Source: Microbulbifer pacificus (GTDB taxonomy: Bacteria; Pseudomonadota; Gammaproteobacteria; Pseudomonadales; Cellvibrionaceae). From it: a stretch of DNA of 64,000 bases. Of this stretch, positions 1 to 10,391 are shown piece by piece (within the stretch, counting starts at the first letter, position 1; every line of letters begins with the position of its first letter). Both the position numbers and the translations under genes were made by a program. The notes beneath the pieces were generated by a model. That model saw nothing but the letters and a program-made list of their open reading frames with translations. It was not told the origin of the DNA and did not search any database. Location: NCBI RefSeq assembly GCF_002959965.1, contig NZ_PREV01000027.1, positions 1,178,001-1,242,000 on the forward strand, written 5' to 3'.

Positions 1-1808
1 TGCCTGCCTCCCTGGCTTTTGCCAGGAGTTCCTGCTGGAAGCGTGAATCCGCAATGCAGAGCATGGCTTCAATCACATCACGGTCGGACTTGCCGCGCAG
101 GTTGGCGACACCGTATTCGGTAACCACAATATCCCGCAGGTGGCGGGGGATGGTGCAGTGGGGATACTCCCACACGATATTGCTACAGATGCGTCCACTC
201 ATCTGACGGGTGCTGGGCAGCGCGATGATCGAGCGACCACCGGGTAGTTCGTGGGCCTGGGCCACAAAATTGTACTGACCGCCCACACCGCTGACCACCT
301 GCCCGTTCTCCAGCCCATCGGAAATCACTGCGCCGTTCAGGGTAACCATCATGGCAGAATTGACGAAGCGCGCATGTTGACGCTGGGCGATTTTAAGGGC
401 CCTGTTGTTTTGCAGTTCGTTGATGAAATCAATCGCGGTCATGTTGATGCCGGCCATCTCCTCTAGCGGCATTTCCCGCAGGTCCCGATACATGGCCGTA
501 GAACCCAGATAGAAACCGCCGTGTAACCAGATACCACCGGGCAGCGGCTTACCCGCGCAATTACCCATCAATTTTTTGCGCCCGGCGCTGCTATGTAGAT
601 CGCACTCTTCGATTTCACCATGGGTATCAAGGAAGCGGTGTCCACGCCAACTGTAGCTGGGGTCAACGATGCCTGCATCCTGCAGGAACTGTGTATCCGC
701 TTCTGTCAACGGGCATTGAATACGTCCGGAATCCCGCAGCGCGATCAACAGCTTTTCGTCGACGGTATCGGTCGCCGCACCTTCGTTTAATATTTTCTGC
801 AGTACAGAATCGGCGTATACATGCCGCTTCAATACACCCGCGCGACGCAAATGTAAGAAGCCCTCCGGTACCATTTCACTGGCACCGTACAACCCCTTCT
901 GGAAGTCGCCAAGCTCTGGAGGTTGTTTGAACAGTGTGCGGGCGGTGTCCGTGTCGAGTGATTGCAATATGTCCCGGTAATCGGCGTTATTGCAGTGTCT
1001 CAGGCGCAGTACATGGCAGATGGCGTCCCCCAGCGCACCAATGCCGACTTGCAGGGTTCCCCCATCGCGGATCAGACCGGCGATGTGAAAGGCGAGTGCG
1101 TAATCGGTCAGGCGCACGGGGGCGTTGGGGGCCGCAAACAGTTCTCGCCGAAACAGGTCGCCTTCGAGCAGAAAATCGAACGTATCCGCCGAGACCCGCG
1201 CGTCACCACCAACAAATGGCAGCTGCGCATTCACCTCGCCCACCAGAGTGATCGGGCCATAGCCACGCGCGCGCGCCAGCTCGAGTACTGGCAGGGTAAG
1301 GTCCGGGTTGCTACTTAAACTGAAATCACCGCTGTCGTCGCTCGCCGGCGAAATCATCTGTGCAATCACGTTGACGCCGCGATCCAGCAAATCCCTGGGT
1401 ACGTGGGTGTAGTTCGCGCTGACGTAACTCTGCTGGACCGAATTCTTGTGCAGAAAACTGCCGGGCTGCAGGAAGAATTCGCACACTTCCACGTTGTCCG
1501 GTAACAAGCCCTTGCGGCGGGCCACGTTATAAGCGAGGTCCTGATAGTCCGCGTACAGCCGATCGAGCAGCGGCTGTATAAAGCGTCGCTGTAGTTCATT
1601 TCCTGCGGATGGGCGCTCCAGCGTCAGAGCGGTATAGATCGTGAGTTCAATTTCCGGATCATTTTCTGCACGCGCATAGAGCGCATTGGCAAACTGGTTT
1701 GCCTTACCGAGCCCGAGGGGCAAGCCCAGTACGATGCGTTTGCCAACCCGCGCCAGCACGGCGTCTACACAGGCCTCGACCGCACTGAATGATTCCGGTT
1801 GTGCCATG
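1..1808 (-). CDS. Acetyl-CoA hydrolase/transferase family protein (3' end cut by window edge)
   Basis: The frame opens at ATG 1808 and stays open to the window edge, giving about 602 residues without a stop, so the C-terminus is missing. The N-terminus (MAQPESFSAVEACVDAVLAR) leads into an acyl-CoA hydrolase/CoA-transferase fold. A VGEVNAQLPF segment near residue 190 fits the Glu-containing motif of the family, and a GVGGQYNFVAQ motif in the C-terminal half fits the AcCoA_hydro_C domain. Such enzymes move CoA between short-chain acids or hydrolyse acetyl-CoA. The start lies 15 bases downstream of the acyl-CoA dehydrogenase stop, so the two probably form a fatty acid/acyl-CoA operon. The exact acyl substrate cannot be told from sequence. 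Confidence 0.85.
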
Positions 1809-1822
1809 GCGTCCTCCCGCGC

Positions 1823-4063
1823 TTACTGCTGAGCCGGAGATGGTTTGCCCGGAGACAGGGATTCGTAGTAGTCCACCTGAATAGCCTTGTTGACCGCCAC
1901 GGCGGTCTCGCGGATTTTTTCCGCCTCCTCCACGCTGATCAGCTTTTTCTCCAGCGCTTTGTCGATGGCATCGTCATTCAACGCGCGCAGCCCGCCCTTC
2001 TTCATCTTTTCGCGGATACTTTCCGTCTGGTGACTGCTCAGGAATGCCTGCTCCACAATATCGATACCATCGCCGGGATTGCCGGGAAACACACCTTCGG
2101 TGAGACGATCGCGGGTTTCACCTGGCTCCATGATCAGGTTGGCACAAGCCCGCGCCTGACGGTCCGAGGCCGCGCGAATACTGTGTCCCCAGGGCATGGT
2201 AAGGAATTGCATCAGCTGACCGATAAAGCGGATCGGGAAGTTGTGGAATACCTCGATCAGGCTGACTTCGATATTGTGGAAACCAGCGCGCATGGCAAAT
2301 TCAAGCAACGGACGATCGGCCGCCGGACTGCCATCGTCGTTAAAGCGCTTGAGCGTGGCGCACATCAGATAGAGCTCGCTGAGAACATCGCCGAGCCGTG
2401 CGGAGATCAGTTCCTTGCGCTTCAGCTCACCACCCAGCGCCATCAGGGAAATTTCGGTAACCAGGGTGAGCACCGCGGAATAGCGATTCATCTGCCGATA
2501 GTATTTGGCGGCATCCCCTACCCGTTTCGGGCTGCTGGCAAACAGACCACCGGTCCAGCCGTGGAACACCGCGCGACAGAATGTTTTCAGCTGGAACAGC
2601 ACATGCTTGGGAAGCAGCGCATCCAGTTGCCTCAGGCCCTCATTCTCATCCTCGTTGGTGGCCGCCTCCATTTCCTGCAGCAGGTAGGGATGACAACGAA
2701 TGGCGCCCTGGCCGAAGATCATCAGGCTGCGAGTGAGGATATTGGCTCCTTCGACGGTGATTGCCACCGGCACCGCACGGTATACGTTACCCAGATAGTT
2801 GAGAGGGCCGTCCATAATGGCCTTTCCCGCGTGAATATCCATGGCGTCATTGATGGCCTGTCGCAACCCGTTGGTGGCGTGCGCCTTCATGATCGCGGAG
2901 ACTACGGCCGGTTTACGGCCCTGATCCAATGCGCGGGTGGTGGTCTTGTGTGCGGAGTCCAGTACATAAGCGATCGAAGCGATTTCCGCCAAACGACGCT
3001 GAACGCCTTCGAACTTTCCTATGGAAATGCCGAACTGCTCTCGGATATGTGCGTAGGCACCAGTGGTGCGCGCCGCCAACTTGGCACCACCGGTGGAAAG
3101 TGACGGCAACGAGATACCACGCCCGGCAGCGAGTGCGCTCATCAGCATGTGCCAGCCGTGGCCGATGTTTTCCTGGCCGCCGATGATCCAGTCCATGGGG
3201 ATGAACACGTCTTTCCCCCAATTGGGCCCATTCATGAATGCCTGCAATGCCGGCAGGTGGCGCTGACCAATGGTGACACCGGGAGTATTGGTGGGCACCA
3301 GTGCTACCGTAATGCCGAGATCCTCGTCCTCGCCAAGGATATGGTCCGGATCGTAAAGTTTGAACGCGAGCCCAAGGATCGTCGCTACCGGTCCCAGTGT
3401 AATGTAGCGTTTGTGCCAGTTGGCCCGGATACCCAGGGTTTTCTCGCCGTTGTACTCCTGGTAGCAGACCACCCCGTTGTCGACCATGGCGGCCGCGTCG
3501 GAACCCGCTTCCGGACTGGTGAGACCAAAGCAGGGAATCTCGCGACCGTCCGCCAGACGCGGCAGGAAATGGTTTTTCTGCTCTTCCGTACCATGGGCCA
3601 TCAGCAGCTCGCCGGGGCCAAGAGAGTTAGGCACCATCACGGTGACACCGACACTGGTACTGCGGGTGGAAATCTTGGTCACGATCTGGGCGTGGGCGGT
3701 TGGTGAAAATCCAAGGCCGCCGAACTTCTCTGGGATGATGATTCCAAAGAAGCGGTGCTTCTTCAGAAAGTCCCAGATTTCCGGTGAGATGTCGTGATCT
3801 TCGTAAGAGATCTTCCAGTCGTCCACCATCCGACAGAGCTCTTCCACCGGACCGTCGATAAACGCTTGCTCTGCTTCCGTCAGCTCTGGCGGCCCCATAT
3901 TCAAAAGCTGATCCCAGTCCGGCTTGCCGGAAAGCAACTGTGCATCCCACCATACCTCCCCCGCTTCCATCGCCTCGCGTTCGGTATCGGAAATCGGTGG
4001 GAGTACTTTCTTGATCCACTTCAACAGCGGTGCAGTGATCCACTTCTGGCGCAGGTTGCTCAT
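1823..4063 (-). CDS. FadE-type acyl-CoA dehydrogenase
   Basis: This 746-residue protein should catalyse the first, FAD-dependent step of beta-oxidation, acyl-CoA to trans-2-enoyl-CoA. The FGLTSPEAGSD substrate/FAD segment is at residues 179-189, KFEGVQRRLAEIAS is near 350-363, and the segment VEGANILTR (438-446) carries the glutamate expected to act as catalytic base. The long C-terminal part (about 500-746) corresponds to the FadE-specific DUF1974 extension. E. coli FadE is 814 residues and has N-terminal membrane segments. This protein starts directly with a soluble, amphipathic N-terminus, so it is a shorter cytosolic or peripheral version. The downstream partner is the acetyl-CoA hydrolase/transferase gene. 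Chain-length preference is unknown. Confidence 0.93.
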   Translation of the reverse strand: MSNLRQKWITAPLLKWIKKVLPPISDTEREAMEAGEVWWDAQLLSGKPDWDQLLNMGPPELTEAEQAFIDGPVEELCRMVDDWKISYEDHDISPEIWDFLKKHRFFGIIIPEKFGGLGFSPTAHAQIVTKISTRSTSVGVTVMVPNSLGPGELLMAHGTEEQKNHFLPRLADGREIPCFGLTSPEAGSDAAAMVDNGVVCYQEYNGEKTLGIRANWHKRYITLGPVATILGLAFKLYDPDHILGEDEDLGITVALVPTNTPGVTIGQRHLPALQAFMNGPNWGKDVFIPMDWIIGGQENIGHGWHMLMSALAAGRGISLPSLSTGGAKLAARTTGAYAHIREQFGISIGKFEGVQRRLAEIASIAYVLDSAHKTTTRALDQGRKPAVVSAIMKAHATNGLRQAINDAMDIHAGKAIMDGPLNYLGNVYRAVPVAITVEGANILTRSLMIFGQGAIRCHPYLLQEMEAATNEDENEGLRQLDALLPKHVLFQLKTFCRAVFHGWTGGLFASSPKRVGDAAKYYRQMNRYSAVLTLVTEISLMALGGELKRKELISARLGDVLSELYLMCATLKRFNDDGSPAADRPLLEFAMRAGFHNIEVSLIEVFHNFPIRFIGQLMQFLTMPWGHSIRAASDRQARACANLIMEPGETRDRLTEGVFPGNPGDGIDIVEQAFLSSHQTESIREKMKKGGLRALNDDAIDKALEKKLISVEEAEKIRETAVAVNKAIQVDYYESLSPGKPSPAQQ

Positions 4064-4192
4064 TACTTATCCTTGTCAGCTGAATGCAATGACCGCCATG
4101 GATGTAAATCCATGGAGTCACTGGGAATTTGAAACAGAGACTTGCCTGCAACTATAGGCAATGCACGGCAAAGCAAAGGCGGTTCGTTGTGA

Positions 4193-5035
4193 TCAGGCGA
4201 ATGCCAGAGTGCCAACGCCACAGAAAATTATCAATGCTGCGAGTAACCGCTGGGTGGAAAAGCGTTCATTGAGCAGGAACACGGAAATGACAGAGGCAAA
4301 CAGGATGCTGACTTCGCGGGTGGCGGCCACCGCGGCTACCGGCATCATCGATGTGGCCCAGAGCGCAATACCGAACCCCCCGGTGGCGAGTACGCCAGAC
4401 AGGGAGCTGCGTATGAAATTAGCGCGGGCGAACGCCAATCCTTTCAGCGGACGGGTACACAACACAGCGAGTATCACGCCACCACCAGAGAGAATTTCGA
4501 GCCAGGCCACATAGCTCAACGGATTACTGACACTGCGTACACCCGCCGCTCCCAGGGTGGTGTACCCGGTGATGGCAATGCCTGTGCCAAGGGAATAAAA
4601 GATGCCTTTCCCGCTGACCTTCAACTCCTTCATGATCAGCGCAAAAATGCCGCAGGTAACCAACAGAATCCCGGTGATCTGCAACGGGGCGAGAGACTCG
4701 TCCAGAAACAGCAAAGCAGCCATGGCCACCATAAGTGGTGTAACACCCCGTGCCATGGGATAGGCGGTGCCGTAATCCAGCGCTTCATACGAGCGGGAAA
4801 GCAGGAAGAAGTAAAGATACTGGAAGAAGGCCCCGCCGATCAGAAAACCCAGTGCGTTTTCGCCGGGTAATGGCAGCTGTGTCGCCAGTGCCGCCCCTAC
4901 CAGCAGGCCAACACTGCGAATCATCGCCAGCTGCAGGAAACCTTCACCACTGTGTTTGACCACCGCGTTCCATACGGCGTGCGCAAGGGCAGACAGCAGG
5001 ACCAGCGCAAATAATACGGATTCAGATATTTCCAA
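4193..5035 (-). CDS. EamA/DMT family permease
   Basis: A 280-residue, very hydrophobic protein with about ten predicted membrane helices in two repeated halves, the pattern of two EamA domains in the drug/metabolite transporter superfamily. These inner-membrane permeases export or import small metabolites, and the substrate is not predictable here. The best start is TTG 5035, immediately after the rraA stop (5037-5039); no ATG with a Shine-Dalgarno site is nearby, so the start is uncertain. The one-base spacing to rraA indicates co-transcription and probably translational coupling. The second half contains a repeat of the small-residue-rich helices seen in the first half (ALWATSMMPVAAVAATREVS). 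Confidence 0.85.
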   Translation of the reverse strand: MEISESVLFALVLLSALAHAVWNAVVKHSGEGFLQLAMIRSVGLLVGAALATQLPLPGENALGFLIGGAFFQYLYFFLLSRSYEALDYGTAYPMARGVTPLMVAMAALLFLDESLAPLQITGILLVTCGIFALIMKELKVSGKGIFYSLGTGIAITGYTTLGAAGVRSVSNPLSYVAWLEILSGGGVILAVLCTRPLKGLAFARANFIRSSLSGVLATGGFGIALWATSMMPVAAVAATREVSILFASVISVFLLNERFSTQRLLAALIIFCGVGTLAFA

Positions 5036-5036
5036 T

Positions 5037-5525
5037 TTAAATAAGAGGTCGGGGAGAAACTATCACGCCGTTATTATCAGCGTACAAATACTCTCCAGGT
5101 TTAAAGGTGACGCCGCCGAAAGTCACTGCGATATCGCGTTCACCGACCCCTTTTTTGTCGGTCTTCATGGGGTGGCTTCCCAGCGCCTGTACTCCTAACT
5201 TTAGTCCAGAAATCGCATCCACATCGCGAATACAGCCATACATCACTATCCCCTCCCATCCGTTCTGCACCGCTTTCTCCGCCAACAAATCCCCGAGGCA
5301 GGCTCTGCGCATGGAGCCACCGGCGTCCACCACCAGCACGTTTCCCGCGCCCTCTTCCGCAACCAGATCCCGCACCAGAGAGTTATCCTCGAAGCATTTG
5401 ATGGTTACGATCTGCCCGCCAAACTGCTCTTTCCCCCCGAAGTTGATGAACATCGGTTCCACCACCTGCACCAGCTCCGGGAACTCATCGCACAGGTCGG
5501 GAGTGGAAATTGTCGTATGGGACAT
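5037..5525 (-). CDS. rraA: Ribonuclease E activity regulator RraA
   Basis: This 162-residue protein matches the RraA family in length and along its whole course. It has the N-terminal [18 protein letters not shown] segment, the core [17 protein letters not shown] followed by [10 protein letters not shown], and the C-terminal [17 protein letters not shown] segment. RraA forms a ring-shaped trimer that binds the C-terminal scaffold of RNase E and inhibits RNA decay. The fold is shared with HMG/CHA aldolases, so an aldolase activity is the alternative reading, but the match favours RraA. It is the first gene of a two-gene unit with the DMT permease. RNase E itself is encoded at 43.2 kb in this window, so both partners are present. 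Confidence 0.93.
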   Translation of the reverse strand: MSHTTISTPDLCDEFPELVQVVEPMFINFGGKEQFGGQIVTIKCFEDNSLVRDLVAEEGAGNVLVVDAGGSMRRACLGDLLAEKAVQNGWEGIVMYGCIRDVDAISGLKLGVQALGSHPMKTDKKGVGERDIAVTFGGVTFKPGEYLYADNNGVIVSPRPLI

Positions 5526-5614
5526 GAGTCAGGCTCCTGCTTATTGTTTGAACTCGAACGTTTTGACCAGATCATCTTAGCGGGTGGGCGATACGCCTGC
5601 AGTGCGCAAATAGA

Positions 5615-5652
5615 AATGCCGGGAATTACCCTGATGGATAATCCCCGGCATT
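5615..5652 (-). terminator. Rho-independent terminator after the L,D-transpeptidase gene
   Basis: Inverted arms 5615-5628 and 5639-5652 pair over 14 positions with one mismatch (core AATGCCGGG / CCCGGCATT) around a 10-base loop. On the minus strand the stem is followed by a moderately T-rich run (TTTCTATTTG). It lies between the L,D-transpeptidase stop and the rraA start. Confidence 0.65.
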
Positions 5653-5742
5653 GTTTTGCGACAGCTCACTATGAGAACAGGTGAGGCGTTCAAACCCGTT
5701 TTGGCAAATCAGTTTTGGCTTCGCCCGCTCACGTTCGCGCGA

Positions 5743-6429
5743 TCAATAGCTCACCCGTACCGGCATCCCAACGCGGGCGTATTGATAGAATTTACTCGCC
5801 ATATGCGGAGGCATACGCACGCAACCGTGGGAGGCCGGGTAGCGCGGTACATGACCAGAAGCATGCAGGCCGATGCCGCCATTAAAACGGATATAGTGGT
5901 TCATTTTCGCACCGCGGTAATGCGTGCCCGGCGGGCGGCGATGCTTGCGGGTATCCACGTCGGCTTTCACCACACGACCGGTGGAGTTATCAACATAACT
6001 ACCGTAGATGCTGGAGCGGTGATTGGGGTTTTTGGCCAGCACACGGAAGTGGCCAGGCCGGGTGCTGAATCCCTTCTTACCGGAAGAGATCAGCGAGACC
6101 CCCACAAGGCGCGAGCCCTTATAGAAATAGGCTTTCTGTTCCGACAGGTTGATTCTTATCGATGGTGATCCGGAGGAATTCATCGCGGCTTCATCATCAA
6201 ACCAGTTGGCTCCACTATTAGCACTCGCCAGATTCGGCCACAGGCTTCCAACCAATACCCCGAGCAGCAGCACCAACAAGGCCGCCATTCCACGCGCACC
6301 TGGCGCTGAAGTTGTATTTCCGCACTGGCGGAAGGCCATCAGACCGGGAGAGCACGCAACGGGAGTGTAATTTCGGCAGTACGTTTCCGACGCACGTTTC
6401 TCTGTTAGGTTTAAGGGACTGCTTTGCAT
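5743..6429 (-). CDS. L,D-transpeptidase (YkuD domain), membrane anchored
   Basis: A 228-residue protein with a hydrophobic helix at about residues 47-68 and a periplasmic YkuD domain from about residue 90. The catalytic signature is intact: a histidine in LHAS (about 189) and SHGCVRM at 200-206, with the nucleophile Cys203. Enzymes of this family make 3-3 peptidoglycan crosslinks or attach lipoproteins or amines to meso-diaminopimelate. No LysM or other peptidoglycan-binding domain is present, so this is a minimal version. Residues upstream of Met31 or Met48 may not be translated, because those internal ATGs would give a more normal signal-anchor. It is monocistronic with a terminator behind it. 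Which of the three reactions it performs is not decidable. Confidence 0.88.
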   Translation of the reverse strand: MQSSPLNLTEKRASETYCRNYTPVACSPGLMAFRQCGNTTSAPGARGMAALLVLLLGVLVGSLWPNLASANSGANWFDDEAAMNSSGSPSIRINLSEQKAYFYKGSRLVGVSLISSGKKGFSTRPGHFRVLAKNPNHRSSIYGSYVDNSTGRVVKADVDTRKHRRPPGTHYRGAKMNHYIRFNGGIGLHASGHVPRYPASHGCVRMPPHMASKFYQYARVGMPVRVSY

Positions 6430-6847
6430 GGTGGCACCTCAATCAGAAATCAACTCAATCAAAACTTCTATCGAAGGTTGTGACGGCGATCGCCGCAAAG
6501 TCATTGCCCGGTTAAAAGCCCCGCGCAAATTGCGGAACACTTTACCGGAACCATTTCGATTCTATTGACTGGGTGAGACACTCTTAGATTGATTTGCATG
6601 TGCGGAATGGCGTTTTATGGGAATTGGCAATGGGCTTAGCGTACCCCTGCCCGCCTCACAAGGTTATGAACCGATAGCCGGCTAAGACAGCTTTATTGCA
6701 AACCGGGAATCCATGGGAAATTGTTTCAGGCAGGGGCGAAAAAAAAGCGACCACGGGGGTCGCTTTTTTCAGAGTCAAGCCGATTGCGGCAGCAAATCGG
6801 CGACTGGAAGGACGTTGCCGCTGGTCAGGTACAGCGAATTTGATTGC
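6430..6847. other. Intergenic stretch between ppsA and the L,D-transpeptidase gene
   Basis: No credible gene is present in these 418 bases. Apart from the ppsA terminator at 6741-6769 and the presumed minus-strand promoter of the L,D-transpeptidase gene, I see no repeat, RNA gene or clear operator. Confidence 0.6.
6741..6769 (-). terminator. Rho-independent terminator of ppsA
   Basis: Arms 6741-6752 (AAAAAAGCGACC) and 6758-6769 (GGTCGCTTTTTT) pair perfectly around a 5-base loop. On the minus strand the GC stem is followed by a T run, about 80 bases after the ppsA stop. Confidence 0.9.
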
Positions 6848-9214
6848 TTAGCGCTTCTGACTGTTGGCCAGGTACAGCCAGGTATCCACTGCCGTATCCG
6901 GGTTGAGCGATACGCTGTCGATCCCTTCCTCCATCAGCCACTGTGCAAAGTCCTTGTGGTCGGAAGGGCCCTGACCGCAGATTCCAACGTACTTCCCTGC
7001 CTTCTTGCAGGCCTGTATTGCGCGGGACAACAGCATTTTAACCGCAGGATCGCGCTCGTCGAACAGCTCTGCCACCAACCCTGAATCCCGATCCAGACCA
7101 AGAGTAAGCTGTGTCAGGTCATTGGAACCGATGGAGAAGCCGTCAAAGTACTGCAGGAAGTCCTCTGCCAACAAAGCGTTGGACGGGAGTTCACACATCA
7201 TGATGAGCTTGAGGCCATTCTCTCCACGTTTCAGACCATTTTCTTCCAGCAGCTCGACAACCTGGCGCGCCTCATCAGGAGTTCGCACGAAGGGCACCAT
7301 GATCTCCACATTGGTGAGACCCATCTCGTCGCGTACTTTTTTCAAGGCACGGCATTCAAGGGCAAAGCACTCCCGGAAATCCTTGGAGCGGTAACGCGAT
7401 GCACCGCGGAACCCAAGCATCGGGTTTTCCTCGCTCGGTTCGTACATCTGTCCGCCCACCAGATGCGCGTACTCATTGGACTTGAAATCTGACAGGCGCA
7501 CGATGGCGCGATTGGGGGCAAACGCTGCGGCCAGAGTAGAAATACCTTCCACCAGTTTCTCGACAATAAAGTCTTCCGGCGAAGCATAGCCACCGATACG
7601 GTTGCGGATATTCTGCTGCAGGTCCGCAGGCAGACGATCCAACTCCAGCAGCGCCTTGGGGTGGATGCCGATCATACGGTTCAGGATGAATTCAAGCCGC
7701 GCGAGGCCAACACCTTGGTTTGGCAAATTGCTGAATGCAAATGCCCGATCCGGGTTGCCCACGTTGAGCATGATTTTGAACGGCAGCTCCGGCATATCAC
7801 TTACTTCCGTGAGCGAGCGTTCGAAATCCAGCTGGCCTGACATCACAAAACCAGTATCGCCTTCCGCGCAGGTCACGGTAACGGGTGTGCCAGTGGTCAG
7901 TTTTTCCGTAGCATCGCCACAGCCCACTACCGCAGGGATGCCCAGTTCACGGGCGATGATCGCCGCGTGACAGGTCCGCCCACCGCGATTGGTAACGATG
8001 GCGCTTGCCTTCTTCAGAACCGGCTCCCAGTCGGGGTCGGTCATATCGGTAACCAGAACCTCGCCTTCCTGCATCTTCGCCATGTCGTCCACGGATTCGA
8101 GTACCCGAACCGCACCGGCGCCAATACGCTGACCAATCGCGCGACCTTCACAGAGGATCTCGCTGCGCTCCTGCAGTTTGTAGCGCTCGATACTGGTACC
8201 GGTATCGCGGGAGCGCACCGTCTCCGGTCGTGCCTGTACAATAAACAGCTTGCCACTGTCGCCGTCTTTGGCCCACTCGATGTCCATGGGGCGCTGGTAG
8301 TGGGCTTCGATTTTGCGCGCCTGATTGGCGAGATCGGTGAGTTCCGCATCCGTCAGGGCAAAGCGCAGGCGGTCCGCCTCGGGTACCGGTACAGTCTTGA
8401 CAGAGCGACCACATTCGCCGCTTTGATCGTAAATCATCTTGATGGCTTTGCTGCCGCGGTTGCGGCGCAGAATAGCCGGTCGTCCAGCTTCCAGCGCGGG
8501 CTTGTACAGATAAAACTCGTCCGGGTTCACCGCGCCCTGTACGACAGTCTCTCCGAGACCATAGGCGGCGGTAATAAAAACCACGTCGCGGAAACCGCTC
8601 TCGGTGTCCAGCGTAAACATCACACCGGATGCGCCGGTTTCACTGCGCACCATGTGCTGAATACCGGCGGACAGCGCCACCCCGACATCCGCGTAGCCGG
8701 TGTGCACGCGGTAAGCAATGGCGCGATCGTTGTAGAGTGAAGCAAAGACTTCTTTTACGGCCTGCAGTACCGCGTCGATACCGCGAATATTCAGGAACGT
8801 TTCCTGCTGACCGGCGAAGGAGGCATCCGGCAGGTCTTCCGCGGTCGCCGAGGAGCGCACGGCAACGGCGGTCTCGCCGCCACCCAGGGCTTCGTAGCCG
8901 GCGCGGATCTCGGCCTCAAGCGGCGCCGGGAACGGCGCATCGAGCAGCCAGTTGCGGATTTCCTCCCCGGCGGCGGCCAGCGCGGTGACATCGGCTACAT
9001 CCAGACCTTTCAGTCGCTCGGCTATCCGGGTATCAAGCTGCGCTGCGGCGAGGAACTCGCGAAAAGCATCGGCGGTAGTGGCAAAACCGCCCGGAACACT
9101 GACACCAGCACCGGAAAGAGAAGAAATCATTTCTCCCAGTGAAGCGTTTTTTCCGCCGACCTTGTCGACATCCGCCATGCCCAGCTTCGCGAATTCGAGA
9201 GTGTAAATGCTCAA
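6848..9214 (-). CDS. ppsA: Phosphoenolpyruvate synthase
   Basis: A 788-residue cytosolic enzyme making PEP, AMP and phosphate from pyruvate and ATP, the entry step of gluconeogenesis from pyruvate or lactate. All three domains are present: an N-terminal ATP-grasp domain ([13 protein letters not shown] near residue 17, [19 protein letters not shown] near 119), the swivelling phosphohistidine domain with GGRTCHAAI at 411-419 (His416), and the C-terminal PEP/pyruvate TIM barrel ending with [10 protein letters not shown]. The length is standard. It diverges from ppsR, which encodes its regulatory kinase/phosphotransferase, the usual pairing. A perfect minus-strand TATAAT at 9251-9256 lies 37 bases before the start, but I see no good -35, so an activator is likely. 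A strong terminator follows. Confidence 0.97.
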   Translation of the reverse strand: MSIYTLEFAKLGMADVDKVGGKNASLGEMISSLSGAGVSVPGGFATTADAFREFLAAAQLDTRIAERLKGLDVADVTALAAAGEEIRNWLLDAPFPAPLEAEIRAGYEALGGGETAVAVRSSATAEDLPDASFAGQQETFLNIRGIDAVLQAVKEVFASLYNDRAIAYRVHTGYADVGVALSAGIQHMVRSETGASGVMFTLDTESGFRDVVFITAAYGLGETVVQGAVNPDEFYLYKPALEAGRPAILRRNRGSKAIKMIYDQSGECGRSVKTVPVPEADRLRFALTDAELTDLANQARKIEAHYQRPMDIEWAKDGDSGKLFIVQARPETVRSRDTGTSIERYKLQERSEILCEGRAIGQRIGAGAVRVLESVDDMAKMQEGEVLVTDMTDPDWEPVLKKASAIVTNRGGRTCHAAIIARELGIPAVVGCGDATEKLTTGTPVTVTCAEGDTGFVMSGQLDFERSLTEVSDMPELPFKIMLNVGNPDRAFAFSNLPNQGVGLARLEFILNRMIGIHPKALLELDRLPADLQQNIRNRIGGYASPEDFIVEKLVEGISTLAAAFAPNRAIVRLSDFKSNEYAHLVGGQMYEPSEENPMLGFRGASRYRSKDFRECFALECRALKKVRDEMGLTNVEIMVPFVRTPDEARQVVELLEENGLKRGENGLKLIMMCELPSNALLAEDFLQYFDGFSIGSNDLTQLTLGLDRDSGLVAELFDERDPAVKMLLSRAIQACKKAGKYVGICGQGPSDHKDFAQWLMEEGIDSVSLNPDTAVDTWLYLANSQKR

Positions 9215-9440
9215 TGGATTGCCCTCAGCAACTGCGTGATCAGGCCGCCGATTATAAGGAAGGGTTTTGTAAATAATACCCCGCTGCCACCGCTAAAATC
9301 GGGCGTTTTCTGTTGTAATTTTTCTACAAGAATCGATAGAAACGGCACATTACAGGCCGACTGGCGGGATGAAAATCCGCGCACGAATTTATCGTCCTGC
9401 TGATATACCATTGTCGACAAATCAGTGGAGACCATCGACG

Positions 9441-10319
9441 ATGAGCGACGAGCAGCACAGTGAGATCCAAGCGCATAACAATGAGTCCGCGAGAGGCGCA
9501 AGAAAGCGCACGGCATTTTTTATCTCCGATGGTACCGGTCTTACCGTAGAGGGTATCGGCCACAGTCTGTTGGCGCAGTTTCGCGATCAGCAGGTGGAGC
9601 AGGTCACCCTCCCCTATGTGGATTCGGAGAGCAGAGTCAACCAGGTACTGCAGCGTATCGAGCGCGCCGCCGAGGAATCGGGCCTGCAGCCGATCATCAT
9701 CACCAGTATCGTGTCCGACCAGATCCGCAAGCAGCTGCATCAGAGCTCCGCGCTGATGCTGGATGTATTCGAAAGCTATCTTGCACCGCTGGCAGCCTTG
9801 TTTGGCACTGACCCGGCGCGAACCGTGGGCGTTTCCCATGGTATTGCCGACAACCGTCGCTACTCGGCGCGCATGGACGCGGTGCATTTTGCCATGGACA
9901 ATGATGACGGCCGCCGAACCCGTGAGTTTGAAAGCGCCGACATTATTCTCGTCGGTGTCTCCCGTTCCGGTAAAACCCCTACCTGCCTCTATCTCGCGCT
10001 GCAGTTCGGCCTGCGCGCCGCCAATTACCCGATTACCGAAGAGGACATGGATTCCACATCACTGCCGAAAATCCTGCGTCCGTATCAGCACAAGCTGTTC
10101 GGTCTCACCATCGACCCTCGTCGCCTCGCAAGCATCCGCCAGGAGCGCCGGGCCAATAGCCGCTATGCCTCGCCGGAGCAGTGTGAGTTTGAGGTCCGTC
10201 AGGTAGAGCAGATGCTGCGCCGCGCTCAGGTGCCCTATCTTGATGCTACGGAACTGTCAGTAGAAGAACTCGCCACACGGCTGATGTCACAGGCCGGAAT
10301 CGAGCGCAGAATCAGCTAG
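9441..10319 (+). CDS. ppsR: PEP synthase regulatory protein (bifunctional kinase/pyrophosphorylase)
   Basis: A 292-residue DUF299-family protein. It opens with FFISDGTGLTVEGIGHSLL (about 26-44) and carries the nucleotide-binding loop GVSRSGKTPT at 172-181. In characterised members this protein inactivates PEP synthase by ADP-dependent phosphorylation of a threonine next to the phosphohistidine and reactivates it by phosphorolysis. The target sequence GGRTCH in ppsA, encoded divergently 226 bases away, retains that threonine. I chose ATG 9441, where GGAG at 9427-9430 gives a ribosome-binding site and the protein begins MSDEQHSE. A longer reading from 9369 would add 24 residues with no family match. 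Confidence 0.95.
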   Translation: MSDEQHSEIQAHNNESARGARKRTAFFISDGTGLTVEGIGHSLLAQFRDQQVEQVTLPYVDSESRVNQVLQRIERAAEESGLQPIIITSIVSDQIRKQLHQSSALMLDVFESYLAPLAALFGTDPARTVGVSHGIADNRRYSARMDAVHFAMDNDDGRRTREFESADIILVGVSRSGKTPTCLYLALQFGLRAANYPITEEDMDSTSLPKILRPYQHKLFGLTIDPRRLASIRQERRANSRYASPEQCEFEVRQVEQMLRRAQVPYLDATELSVEELATRLMSQAGIERRIS

Positions 10320-10391
10320 ATTTTCTGTAGCGGGGGCATTTCTGAATTGGCGTCGAATTGGAGTGCCGAATTGGAGTAAAGTAGCGCGCCT